Shown: positions 1 to 5,800 of the stretch, in pieces
How the letters are laid out: every line of letters begins with the position of its first letter
Position numbering within the stretch: position 1 is the stretch's first letter
From: Ardenticatenaceae bacterium
GTDB taxonomy: Bacteria; Chloroflexota; Anaerolineae; Promineifilales; Promineifilaceae
Direction: 5' to 3'
NCBI GenBank assembly: GCA_020634215.1
Contig: JACKCD010000083.1
Coordinates: 1 to 14,576 of the forward strand
DNA: 14,576 nucleotides
The notes under the pieces: model-generated
Seen by the model: the letters and a program-made list of their open reading frames with translations, nothing else
Databases searched by the model: none
What the model was told of the DNA's origin: nothing
Made by a program: the position numbers and the translations under genes

Positions 1-2
1 GA

Positions 3-302
3 TTGCTTTCTATGCGCCGTTTAGGTTTTTTCTATTGGAAACGGCCGTTTGTCTCAGGCAAGATCAATCGTTTTTGGCTGGAAGGGCAAGATTCTTGGGA
101 TGCACGCAAACGCGAGCATCTGCGTTTTCAAGGGCCAATTACGTTTGTTTACGACGGGAAAGTAAAACGGATCGGTACCGGTTTAACAGTTGGGCAGGCT
201 CGCCAACTTTTGGCGTTTGTCCGTGAGAAGTTCCCCGATTTTGTAGAGCAATGGCCCGCCCCCCCGCCAGTTTGGCGTATCAACCCAGATCAAGAAACGT
301 AA
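3..302 (+). CDS. Hypothetical protein, probably the C-terminal part of a longer gene
   Basis: The reading frame is open from the left edge, so the true start may lie outside the window; inside it there is a TTG at 3 and an ATG at 12. The visible product is about 99 residues, with no signal peptide or membrane segment. It has an aromatic, basic first half (FFYWKRPF) and a second half of alternating hydrophobic strands followed by a helix (TGLTVGQARQLLAFVREKF). That strand-then-helix ending resembles the end of a PH-like or similar small beta domain, but I do not recognise a family. It ends convergent with, and overlapping by about 13 bases, the minus-strand gene to its right. One ACGGCCGT site (41-48) encodes R-P-F. 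Codon use looks like the neighbouring genes. Confidence 0.55.
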   Translation: MLSMRRLGFFYWKRPFVSGKINRFWLEGQDSWDARKREHLRFQGPITFVYDGKVKRIGTGLTVGQARQLLAFVREKFPDFVEQWPAPPPVWRINPDQET

Positions 303-979
303 CAAATTTGGTGAAGATGAGAACGGCCGTTTTTCCCCACCACCTCTATCAACCCCATTGCCTTTAACGTGTAGCTCATTCGCGTAGCCAGTCTGGTGTC
401 ACAGCCAACCGCTTTGGCAAGCTGTTTGTTGGTGAATGGCTGCGGCAGATTGGGTGGCAAGACGGCCAAGTAGTCGGCCAGGCCGTGGAAGGTGTGGCTG
501 CCCACTACTTGCAGCAGCCGCTGATCGTGGAGGCTTTGACGGCCGCGTCGCCAGCTTCCCTGCCCATCGTCGCGCCACACCTCTTCCTGGTGCGTCAGCA
601 GCACGGTAAGGGTGAGGTTGGGGTGGGGCAGCAGGTGGGGAATGCGGGTGAGTTCGTTGAAGATGTCGAGCATTTTGCCCTGTTTGGGAGACTTGCGGCG
701 GCTGATGGGTTCGCCAACGGCCGTTTCTTTCACAATCCACTTGCTTTGCGGAATGGGATGGTAGAGGTGAATGGGGTGGTTATCTAGCAGCCGCGCCAGC
801 TTGCTTTTCATGGCATACAAATGGCGCGTTTGGATTTCAATTAACTGCTCGCCGCGCACAATGTCAATCACAAACCGACCCAGCTTGACCTCAAACTGGT
901 CGCCCGGCTGAGCCAGCCATGTTTTGAGGTTGGCGTGAAGGGATTTTTCGGCAAGGGTTCCGATTGATGAGTTAGTCAT
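290..979 (-). CDS. PD-(D/E)xK-like nuclease-fold protein with C-terminal winged helix
   Basis: Predicted cytoplasmic protein of 229 residues. I place the start at the ATG at 977-979; an in-frame GTG at 1012 would add 11 residues (SFRVLPCP...) read entirely from a flanking repeat, so it is unlikely. No good ribosome site is visible before the ATG. Residues 8-50 look like the core of a restriction-endonuclease-like fold: E12 in a first helix, D39 in a strand (FVIDIV), then E48-x-Q50 (IEIQ), where Q replaces the usual K. Residues 181-216 read as a winged helix (FTNKQLAKAVGCDTRLATRMSYTLKAMGLIEVV). A DNA-binding or DNA-cleaving role is inferred, and the E-x-Q variant leaves catalysis uncertain. 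It lies downstream of the GxxExxY cassette on the same strand. The name is tentative. Confidence 0.7.
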   Translation of the reverse strand: MTNSSIGTLAEKSLHANLKTWLAQPGDQFEVKLGRFVIDIVRGEQLIEIQTRHLYAMKSKLARLLDNHPIHLYHPIPQSKWIVKETAVGEPISRRKSPKQGKMLDIFNELTRIPHLLPHPNLTLTVLLTHQEEVWRDDGQGSWRRGRQSLHDQRLLQVVGSHTFHGLADYLAVLPPNLPQPFTNKQLAKAVGCDTRLATRMSYTLKAMGLIEVVGKNGRSHLHQICYVS

Positions 980-1016
980 AAAAATAGGACACGGAAGGAC
1001 ACGGAAGGACACGGAG
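980..1016 (+). repeat. Left inverted repeat of the GxxExxY cassette
   Basis: It starts AAAAATAGGACACGG and continues with three period-10 units of the type ACGGAAGGAC, ending in ACGGAG. The reverse complement recurs at 1443-1479 with one G/A difference. It ends directly against the ATG of the downstream minus-strand gene. Confidence 0.85.
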
Positions 1017-1025
1017 AGTTGGTTT

Positions 1026-1442
1026 TTAGGAGGTTTGTTTGGTTGTCCAGCCGAGAAGCCCTTTGTGATCGTTGTCGTATAGTTTGCGTTTTAGTTGGGC
1101 GTTTGGCCCAAAATTAAGAAGCAGGCCAACCTCAAAAGTTGTTGCTTTGAGATAGTTGAGCAATTGGGCTTCGTGTTCTGGCAACAGGGTGTGAACAGAT
1201 TTTAGCTCGACGATGACAGCATTTTCAACCAGGAGATCTGCAACATAGTCACCGATGATGGCCCCATCATAAAAAACCTTGATCGCAGCTTGTTGTTGCA
1301 CAGCCATATTTTTCTTGCGAAGCTCAATTGCCAAAGCATTCTCATAAATCTTTTCAGAGAATCCATAGCCAAGTCGCTTATGAACATACCGAAACGACCC
1401 AATAATTACCTGCGTAATATCCTGATGTTTCCCTACAATCAT
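1026..1442 (-). CDS. GxxExxY protein (PD-(D/E)xK nuclease superfamily)
   Basis: Product of 138 residues, a typical length for the GxxExxY family (TIGR04256/PDDEXK_3), whose role is not established. The name-giving motif is G27-F-S-E30-K-I-Y33. A nuclease-type triad is visible: D69 (GDYVADL), then E79-L-K81 (VIVELKS). The C-terminal part (EHEAQLLNYLKATTFEVGLLLNFG) is the family's conserved ending. The start is ATG at 1440-1442; its ribosome site, AAGGA about eight bases upstream, lies inside the right-hand inverted repeat, so the repeat carries the translation signal of the gene. The family is frequently multicopy in bacterial genomes. Identity is secure; whether it cuts DNA, and whether it helps the cassette move, is inference. 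Confidence 0.9.
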   Translation of the reverse strand: MIVGKHQDITQVIIGSFRYVHKRLGYGFSEKIYENALAIELRKKNMAVQQQAAIKVFYDGAIIGDYVADLLVENAVIVELKSVHTLLPEHEAQLLNYLKATTFEVGLLLNFGPNAQLKRKLYDNDHKGLLGWTTKQTS

Positions 1443-1479
1443 CTCCGTGTCCTTCCGTGTTCTTCCGTGTCCTATTTTT
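1443..1479 (-). repeat. Right inverted repeat of the GxxExxY cassette
   Basis: Reverse complement of 980-1016 with one mismatch. On the minus strand it provides the end (AAA AAA TAG) of the secreted protein gene and, at its other end, the AAGGA ribosome site of the GxxExxY gene. Confidence 0.85.
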
Positions 1480-3364
1480 TCTTAACAAGCGGCAAATAGT
1501 CAGCAAAGGCAGGTGTAGGAGTGCAGGGCGGGGGCTGCGTGGGGATGGGCAGCATCATTTGGTAGAGGTTGTTGTTTTCATTGCTTTCGGCAACCTGCTG
1601 GGTGGCATCCACAAAAACGGTGGTTTGGGCGGCGGAACTGTTAAACCAGATAGTGGTAGTTTGCCCGGCGGGCAGACCGCTTTCGACCGTGATCTGCTGG
1701 CTGCCGTTGAGTTCGACGACAAAGGGGGCGGCGTTGGCGTTACCCTGGTTGGCAATCCAGACGCGGGTGCCAAGACCGCCGCTGGAGCCGCAGCCTGTGG
1801 ATTCGAGGGTGATGAGGGCGTGGGTGACGAGGAGATCGGGGAGGGTGCCGGGAACGGCCGTTTGTGTCGCTGTCGGTGTCGGTGTGACGGTAAACGTTGC
1901 CGTGGCCGTTGGCGTATTGCTACTGCTAGGGGTGGGGGTGTCGGTGGTGCTGCTGTCCACCAGGGTGACGGTAGCGAGCAGGTCATTACGGCCGTTAATG
2001 CCATCCCAAACCCCCTCGTTGGCAAAGCGAATGGTGCCTTGGGGAATGGCCGAAGCGACATCGCGCAGCCGCAGGCTGAGGCGGTAATCACCGAGGGGCG
2101 CATTGTTGAGGGTGGTGCTAAAGCTGAGCGTGTGGTCACTGCCGGGCAGCCAGAGGCGCGGGTCTTCACTGAGTAAAAAGACGGTGCGTGAGAAGCTGGT
2201 TTGCTGGTGCTGGAAGGTTAGCTCGACGCGGTATGGTTTGTAAGGGGTAGCAAAGCCGTCGTTGTGGATGATGATTTGGCCGCTAATTGGTTCGCCGCTG
2301 CGGACAATGTCGCTGTACTGCCCTTCAATCAGACGGAAGCGGTAGCCAAGCCGCTGCTCAATCTCGTCCAAACAGCCGCCGCTGGCCCAACTTGCCAGCA
2401 CGTCGGGGTGATAATCGGTGTTGAGATAGCTCCAGTGGAGTTGACTGAGTTCGGAAACGGCCGTTTCGCACAGCGAGCGCGGCGGGTTGGGGTTGCACGT
2501 TTCGCCCCCCTGCGGCACATACAGCGTTTCAGCGGCCACATACGCCTTGTCGGCTGCAACTGAGCCATCACGGTAAGTGCCAAAATCGGTGTCGCTGGCG
2601 AGGAAACAGTCGTTGTGGTGGCCGACGCGGGAAAGGTCGCTGCCGCTAAAGGCATCGGCCGTGCCGATGGGGTCGCTGGTGCCAAACATCGCCTGTTTGC
2701 CGTGCGGATAGCGAATTTGCACCTGATGAACAGTGGGCATCATGTCCAGCAGCCGCTGCAAAATTTCCAGCCGGTTGGCGTGCTGTTCGGGCGAAATAAC
2801 CCACGGCGTAGCCGGGTCATCTACAAAGTGGTCGGTGTAGTACCATTCGCCCCACACGCCAATAAAACCCGCTTGCAGCACGGCAATCACATCGGCGTTG
2901 GCCTGAATCAGCGGCTCTAGCTGGTCAATGTGCGCCAGTATTTGCTCTTTGGTGGCATCGCCAAAGGGGGGCTGCTCGTTGGCGGGCAGTTGGTCAGTGT
3001 AGGCAAAGCGCAAAATGCACTTTAACCCGGCGGCACGAACCGTGTTGAAGTTGTCCTGCAAATGATCGAGAAAATCTTGGCTGATGGGGGCGTTGACAAA
3101 GCTGTCGAGGTAGTTGATGCAGTACAGCAGGCTGATATTTTCATTGCTGCGGTATGTTTCCAACAGACCGAGGTCATAGTCAGTGGGGCTGCTGGCGCGG
3201 GTTTCGATGTAATGATAGAAGCCGCGTTCGGGATTGGGGAAGGTGGCGCTGCTGGGGGTGTAGGTGATGGTGGTTTGGTTGGGGGCAGCACTGGCTTGCC
3301 AGAGCAGGATGGTGGTTGAAAGCAGTAGGAGGGCGAAAAATGGGAAGAGAAACGGCCGTTTCAT
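1472..3364 (-). CDS. Secreted DUF4874/DUF4832 protein with CARDB domain
   Basis: Exported protein of 630 residues. The start ATG at 3362-3364 has AGAGGA upstream. Residues 1-27 form a signal peptide (MKRP, hydrophobic core, cleavage near QASA). Residues about 43-215 fit DUF4874, with its NPERGFY opening (44-50) and a GVWGEWYYTDH segment (169-179); about 222-468 fit DUF4832. This pair is found in secreted, probably carbohydrate-related proteins shaped like glycoside hydrolases, with no proven activity known to me. A Thr/Pro/Ser linker (471-506) leads to a CARDB-type Ig-like domain (about 508-605, ending ESNENNN). The tail is TPTPAFADYLPLVKKK: YLPLV followed by basic residues recurs at the end of Chloroflexota exported proteins, from memory. 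The last codons and the stop lie in the cassette repeat, so the original terminus may have differed slightly. Confidence 0.85.
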   Translation of the reverse strand: MKRPFLFPFFALLLLSTTILLWQASAAPNQTTITYTPSSATFPNPERGFYHYIETRASSPTDYDLGLLETYRSNENISLLYCINYLDSFVNAPISQDFLDHLQDNFNTVRAAGLKCILRFAYTDQLPANEQPPFGDATKEQILAHIDQLEPLIQANADVIAVLQAGFIGVWGEWYYTDHFVDDPATPWVISPEQHANRLEILQRLLDMMPTVHQVQIRYPHGKQAMFGTSDPIGTADAFSGSDLSRVGHHNDCFLASDTDFGTYRDGSVAADKAYVAAETLYVPQGGETCNPNPPRSLCETAVSELSQLHWSYLNTDYHPDVLASWASGGCLDEIEQRLGYRFRLIEGQYSDIVRSGEPISGQIIIHNDGFATPYKPYRVELTFQHQQTSFSRTVFLLSEDPRLWLPGSDHTLSFSTTLNNAPLGDYRLSLRLRDVASAIPQGTIRFANEGVWDGINGRNDLLATVTLVDSSTTDTPTPSSSNTPTATATFTVTPTPTATQTAVPGTLPDLLVTHALITLESTGCGSSGGLGTRVWIANQGNANAAPFVVELNGSQQITVESGLPAGQTTTIWFNSSAAQTTVFVDATQQVAESNENNNLYQMMLPIPTQPPPCTPTPAFADYLPLVKKK

Positions 3365-3436
3365 AGCAAAATTTCCTCTTTGGGGTTGGCAATAGGCTCA
3401 TCTCAACATGGCAAGACTGTATGGTCTGCCAAGAGG

Positions 3437-3442
3437 ATTGTA
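3437..3442 (-). promoter_or_regulatory. Possible -10 box for the DUF4874/DUF4832 gene
   Basis: On the minus strand the hexamer TACAAT lies about 70 bases upstream of the ATG. No convincing -35 hexamer is present at 16-18 bases spacing, so this is a weak call. Confidence 0.3.
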
Positions 3443-3507
3443 CTATGAAAATGGGGAAATGCCTTGAGGGTGGAAAAACGGCCGTTTTCCCAAAAAAGAT
3501 TTGGGCA

Positions 3508-3535
3508 CGTGATGCGTAAGATACGCACCACGCAC
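3508..3535. repeat. Heptad palindrome A (CGTGATG/CACGCAC type)
   Basis: Four consecutive 7-bp units: CGTGATG, CGTAAGA, TACGCAC, CACGCAC. The first 11 bases (3508-3518) and 3522-3532 are inverted repeats with one mismatch and a 3-base loop. The element begins four bases after the stop codon of the minus-strand gene at 3540-3800. A 3'-end hairpin or terminator role is inferred; there is no clear T-run. Confidence 0.55.
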
Positions 3536-3539
3536 GCCA

Positions 3540-3800
3540 TTACGCGGGGTCGTTCACCATGCTGATGCCACTGCCTTGTTCTTGCTGGTGGGCATCCATC
3601 AGGTCAAAAATATCTACGGTACGGTTAACATCCTCCCACTCGCCATTGATGACGCGTGGCTCCCTGAGGGTGACGATAAAAATATCCTTGCCGAGATACA
3701 TTGACCCAGATACACGACCACGGGTGCGGTCGTTGTATTGCAGCAACTCATCGAGCGCCTCTTTAATGCGCACGGTTGGTTTAGTTGGGTATTCTGCCAT
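3540..3800 (-). CDS. Small conserved-looking hypothetical protein
   Basis: Product of 86 residues from the ATG at 3798-3800, which is preceded by a strong AAGGAG four to five bases away; a TTG further upstream would place the ribosome site inside the gene and is rejected. The protein is acidic and soluble, with a helix (VRIKEALDELLQY), a strand-rich middle (GSMYLGKDIFIVTLREPRVI) and a helix (VDIFDLMDAHQQE). No signal peptide, membrane segment or cysteines. I do not recognise a family. It stands alone between a divergent membrane-protein gene and the secreted protein gene, with heptad palindrome A four bases past its stop. The strong ribosome site and neighbour-like codon use support a real gene. 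Confidence 0.65.
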   Translation of the reverse strand: MAEYPTKPTVRIKEALDELLQYNDRTRGRVSGSMYLGKDIFIVTLREPRVINGEWEDVNRTVDIFDLMDAHQQEQGSGISMVNDPA

Positions 3801-4092
3801 GATCTCCTTGCTCAATCAATCTGATATTCTCTGTTGGCATTGTACTGCTCTTGCTGTTTCAAAAGTGTAAAGAAGGCGTTAGTTGCATCAGAGCTTTGTA
3901 AGAAAGCTGTGAAATCCATTTTGCAGGTCATGTGACCAACGGCGTTGGGGAATGTGACCGCGAATATGACTTCTGGCACATCCAAAAACGGCCGTTTTCC
4001 CCTATCCTAACACCATATTGTTAAGAACCATCTGAAGAGATAGACACAACTTTGTCACACTCGTCATGAAATTGTAAAGGAGATAACAGGTC
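3801..4092. other. Divergent intergenic region without a gene
   Basis: This 292-bp gap holds the leaders of a minus gene (3540-3800) and a plus gene (4093-4611). It contains one AAAACGGCCGTTTT palindrome (core 3988-3995), a short AGCTTT/AAAGCT inverted repeat (3892-3908) and an imperfect GGTCATGTGACC dyad. No convincing pair of promoter hexamers was found for either gene. Confidence 0.5.
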
Positions 4093-4611
4093 ATGAAAGC
4101 AAAACAAGAACGGACGGTTGGGGGATTCATTTTGATTGGGATTGGGGTTTTGGCACTGCTGGGGCAATTTGCCGACCGCATACAGCTTGATTTTGGCATG
4201 TTTATTGTGCCGATGATTGGCGCAGTGCTGCTGCTGGCGGGCATCCTCACCCGCAACCCCGGAGCCATCATTCCCGGCGGCATCATGAGCGGCATTGGCC
4301 TGGGCATTTGGCTTATCACTGGGCCGTTTAGCGACATGCCAGGCGATCTGGAAGGTGGGGTGTTTATGCTGGCGTTTGCGGCGGGCTGGCTCCTGATTGT
4401 GGCAGCAACGGCCGTTTTCACCCCCAAAGCCCACCTCTGGCCCCTCATCCCCGCCGCCATCATGGCCCTCATCGGCGGCGGCATTCTCTACGGCGACCCC
4501 TTCCTGCAAATTTTGTCGCTGGCAGGCAAGCTATGGCCGCTGGCCCTCATTGCTGGTGGGTTGCTGGTTATCAACGAAGCGCGGAAACGGGAAAAAACGG
4601 CCGTTTTGTAA
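4093..4611 (+). CDS. Multi-pass membrane protein, LiaI/LiaF-like N-terminus
   Basis: Integral membrane protein of 172 residues with about six hydrophobic segments, roughly at 10-28, 35-52, 55-76, 90-110, 116-135 and 140-160. The opening basic tip and the GGFILIGIGVLALLGQF segment resemble the small transmembrane domain (DUF5668 type) of LiaI/LiaF-like envelope-stress proteins. The C-terminus is basic and cytoplasmic (NEARKREKTAVL). The ATG has AAAGGAG about ten bases upstream, a clear start. Two ACGGCCGT sites lie in it, one of them (4597-4604) reading into the last codons. It is convergent with the protease gene, the 69-bp gap being almost filled by a heptad palindrome. The role is unknown; membrane location is well supported. 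Confidence 0.8.
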   Translation: MKAKQERTVGGFILIGIGVLALLGQFADRIQLDFGMFIVPMIGAVLLLAGILTRNPGAIIPGGIMSGIGLGIWLITGPFSDMPGDLEGGVFMLAFAAGWLLIVAATAVFTPKAHLWPLIPAAIMALIGGGILYGDPFLQILSLAGKLWPLALIAGGLLVINEARKREKTAVL

Positions 4612-4614
4612 GCA

Positions 4615-4678
4615 GTAGAAAGTAGGGCGTAGGGCGTAGGGCGTTTTTCTCCCTACACCCCACACCCCACTCCCCACA
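4615..4678. repeat. Heptad palindrome B (GTAGGGC / CCCCACA)
   Basis: Left arm: GTAGAAA then GTAGGGC three times (4615-4642). Right arm: CCCTACA, CCCCACA, CCCCACT, CCCCACA (4651-4678). The arms are roughly complementary (GTAGGG with CCCTAC) around a T-rich loop. It occupies almost the whole gap between two converging genes, starting three bases after one stop and ending two bases before the other, so it could serve as a two-way transcription end. Confidence 0.7.
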
Positions 4679-4680
4679 AT

Positions 4681-5577
4681 TTACGGCCGTTCCCCCACCA
4701 CCACACTCATCTCCTGCACTTGCCCCCCACGCACAATCCGCACCGGCACCGACTGCCCCACAGCATCACCCGCCAACTGAGCCACCAAATCCTCATGTCT
4801 TTGAATCGCCTGCCCGTTAAAGGTAACAAGCGTGTCGCCCAGCGTCAGCCCCGCCTGTTCCGCCGTGCTGCCCGCCTCCACCGACACCACCAGCAGCCCC
4901 CGCTTTTGCCCCAGCGACGCTACTAACGATTCCGGCAGACGCACCCGCTGCGTGCTAATGCCCAAATAACCCCGCCGCATCCGTCCATGTGCCAGCAGTG
5001 CTTCCGCCACCCGCGCCAGCGTGGGAACCGGGACAGCGATGCTGTGGCCGGGCAGCAGGGCTGAACTGTTTAGCCCGATTAATTCCCCACCCGCGCTTAC
5101 CAATGGCCCACCAGAAAAACCAGGGTACATCACCACATCCGTTTGCAAATATCGCTCAATTTGCCCACCATGCGGTGTGCGCCACTCGCCACCCAGCGCA
5201 CTGATGATGCCCAATGTGGTCTGAACGGATTGACCCGGCCGGCCGAGCGCCAACGCCAAATGCCCCACCCCGCGCTTATCCTTGCTCACCTCCGTAAACG
5301 GGGTCAATCCACTGGCCTCCGCCTTTAAAACGGCCAAATCAGTGGACGGATCACGCCCCACCAGCGTCGCCGCCACCGTTTCCCCTGTCGGCAGCCCCAC
5401 CTGAATCTTCTCATCCCGATGCACCACATGGTGGGCAGTAATAATATGGCCGTCGGCCGACCAAACAATGCCGCTGGCGGGCATTCGCCGCCGCGCCTCC
5501 ACCCGCACCACCCCGGCACTGGCCTGTGCCACTATGTCAGCCAACTGGTCAGAAAGTGCTGTTAAAGCTGTTGTCAT
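4681..5577 (-). CDS. Cytoplasmic HtrA/DegP-like serine protease with one PDZ domain
   Basis: Peptidase family S1C protein of 298 residues. The catalytic triad is visible: H50 (ITAHHVV), D80 (STDLAVLK) and S155 (GFSGGPL, where F replaces the usual N or D before the serine). One PDZ domain spans about 203-295 (GYLGISTQ, AEQAGLTLGDTLVTFNG). Most HtrA proteases act outside the cytoplasm behind a signal peptide or anchor; here the N-terminus (MTTALTALSDQLADIVAQ) is an amphipathic helix with neither, so action in the cytoplasm is inferred. The ATG has AAAGGAG eight bases upstream, preceded by a perfect 13-bp hairpin in the leader. The last codons overlap an ACGGCCGT palindrome. A protein quality-control role is likely; its substrate cannot be deduced. 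Confidence 0.88.
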   Translation of the reverse strand: MTTALTALSDQLADIVAQASAGVVRVEARRRMPASGIVWSADGHIITAHHVVHRDEKIQVGLPTGETVAATLVGRDPSTDLAVLKAEASGLTPFTEVSKDKRGVGHLALALGRPGQSVQTTLGIISALGGEWRTPHGGQIERYLQTDVVMYPGFSGGPLVSAGGELIGLNSSALLPGHSIAVPVPTLARVAEALLAHGRMRRGYLGISTQRVRLPESLVASLGQKRGLLVVSVEAGSTAEQAGLTLGDTLVTFNGQAIQRHEDLVAQLAGDAVGQSVPVRIVRGGQVQEMSVVVGERP

Positions 5578-5594
5578 GCGCTTGTCTCCTTTGT

Positions 5595-5626
5595 CGTTGG
5601 GCGATGGCTCTAACCATCGCCCAACG
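5595..5626 (-). promoter_or_regulatory. Perfect 13-bp hairpin in the protease leader
   Basis: CGTTGGGCGATGG (5595-5607) and its exact reverse complement (5614-5626) are separated by six bases. On the minus strand the stem ends about three bases before the AAAGGAG of the protease gene, so it could affect ribosome access or mRNA stability. On the plus strand it is followed by a T-rich stretch, terminator-like, but no plus-strand gene precedes it closely. Confidence 0.6.
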
Positions 5627-5732
5627 AATTTTTATTTTCTAATCACAAAATATCCCGTAGCTGTCTTCCATAGTAATCTGTTTAGGTATGACAGGCATCG
5701 GCTGTCTTGGTGGGAGCAACCTGGAAATTTGG

Positions 5733-5761
5733 CTAGGAACGGCCGTTCTTTCTGGTATAAT
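5733..5761 (+). promoter_or_regulatory. Extended -10 promoter of secD-secF
   Basis: TGGTATAAT (5753-5761) is a consensus extended -10 box. The base run 17 bp upstream (CTAGGA) is a poor -35 element, which an extended -10 can tolerate. Transcription would start near 5768, about 33 bases before secD. The spacer contains an ACGGCCGT palindrome (5739-5746) that a binding protein or methylation could use. Confidence 0.65.
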
Positions 5762-5800
5762 CCCTCCGTTTGACAAATTTACGAAAAGAGTAGCAAGTTT

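Larger units (their letters stand above)
980..1479. mobile_element. Inverted-repeat-bounded cassette carrying a GxxExxY gene
   Basis: Two 37-bp inverted repeats (980-1016 and 1443-1479) match at 36 of 37 positions and bracket a single gene of about 417 bp, giving a compact unit of about 500 bp. Each repeat is built from a 10-bp period (ACGGAAGGAC). On the right side the repeat supplies the stop codon and last lysine codons of the secreted protein gene (1472-3364); on the left it abuts the start codon of the gene at 290-979. No clear target duplication is seen. The unit holds none of the ACGGCCGT palindromes that fill the neighbourhood, though it is too short for that absence to mean much. Mobility is inferred from architecture alone. 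Confidence 0.5.

Noticed and set aside
980..1016. Upstream GTG start of the winged-helix protein inside the repeat
   Set aside because: The extra residues are translated repeat sequence; the ATG at 979 gives a sensible N-terminus.
1862..1925. Tandem repeat of GTCGGTGT-type units
   Set aside because: These encode the Thr/Pro linker of the secreted protein on the minus strand and are explained by low-complexity coding.
1457..2176. Long plus-strand open frame (239 codons) antisense to the secreted protein gene
   Set aside because: Its product is low-complexity (Gly/Val/Arg-rich), has no ribosome site, and is the shadow of a well-supported signal-peptide protein on the minus strand.
4002..4509. 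Two overlapping minus-strand frames of 160 and 162 codons
   Set aside because: They are antisense to the membrane protein gene, which has a clear ribosome site and proper membrane helices. The antisense products are Met/Pro-rich or His/Asn-rich without fold-like patterning.
5690..5706. GACAG/CTGTC inverted repeat in the divergent region
   Set aside because: Arms of five bases with a seven-base loop are expected by chance in a window of this size.
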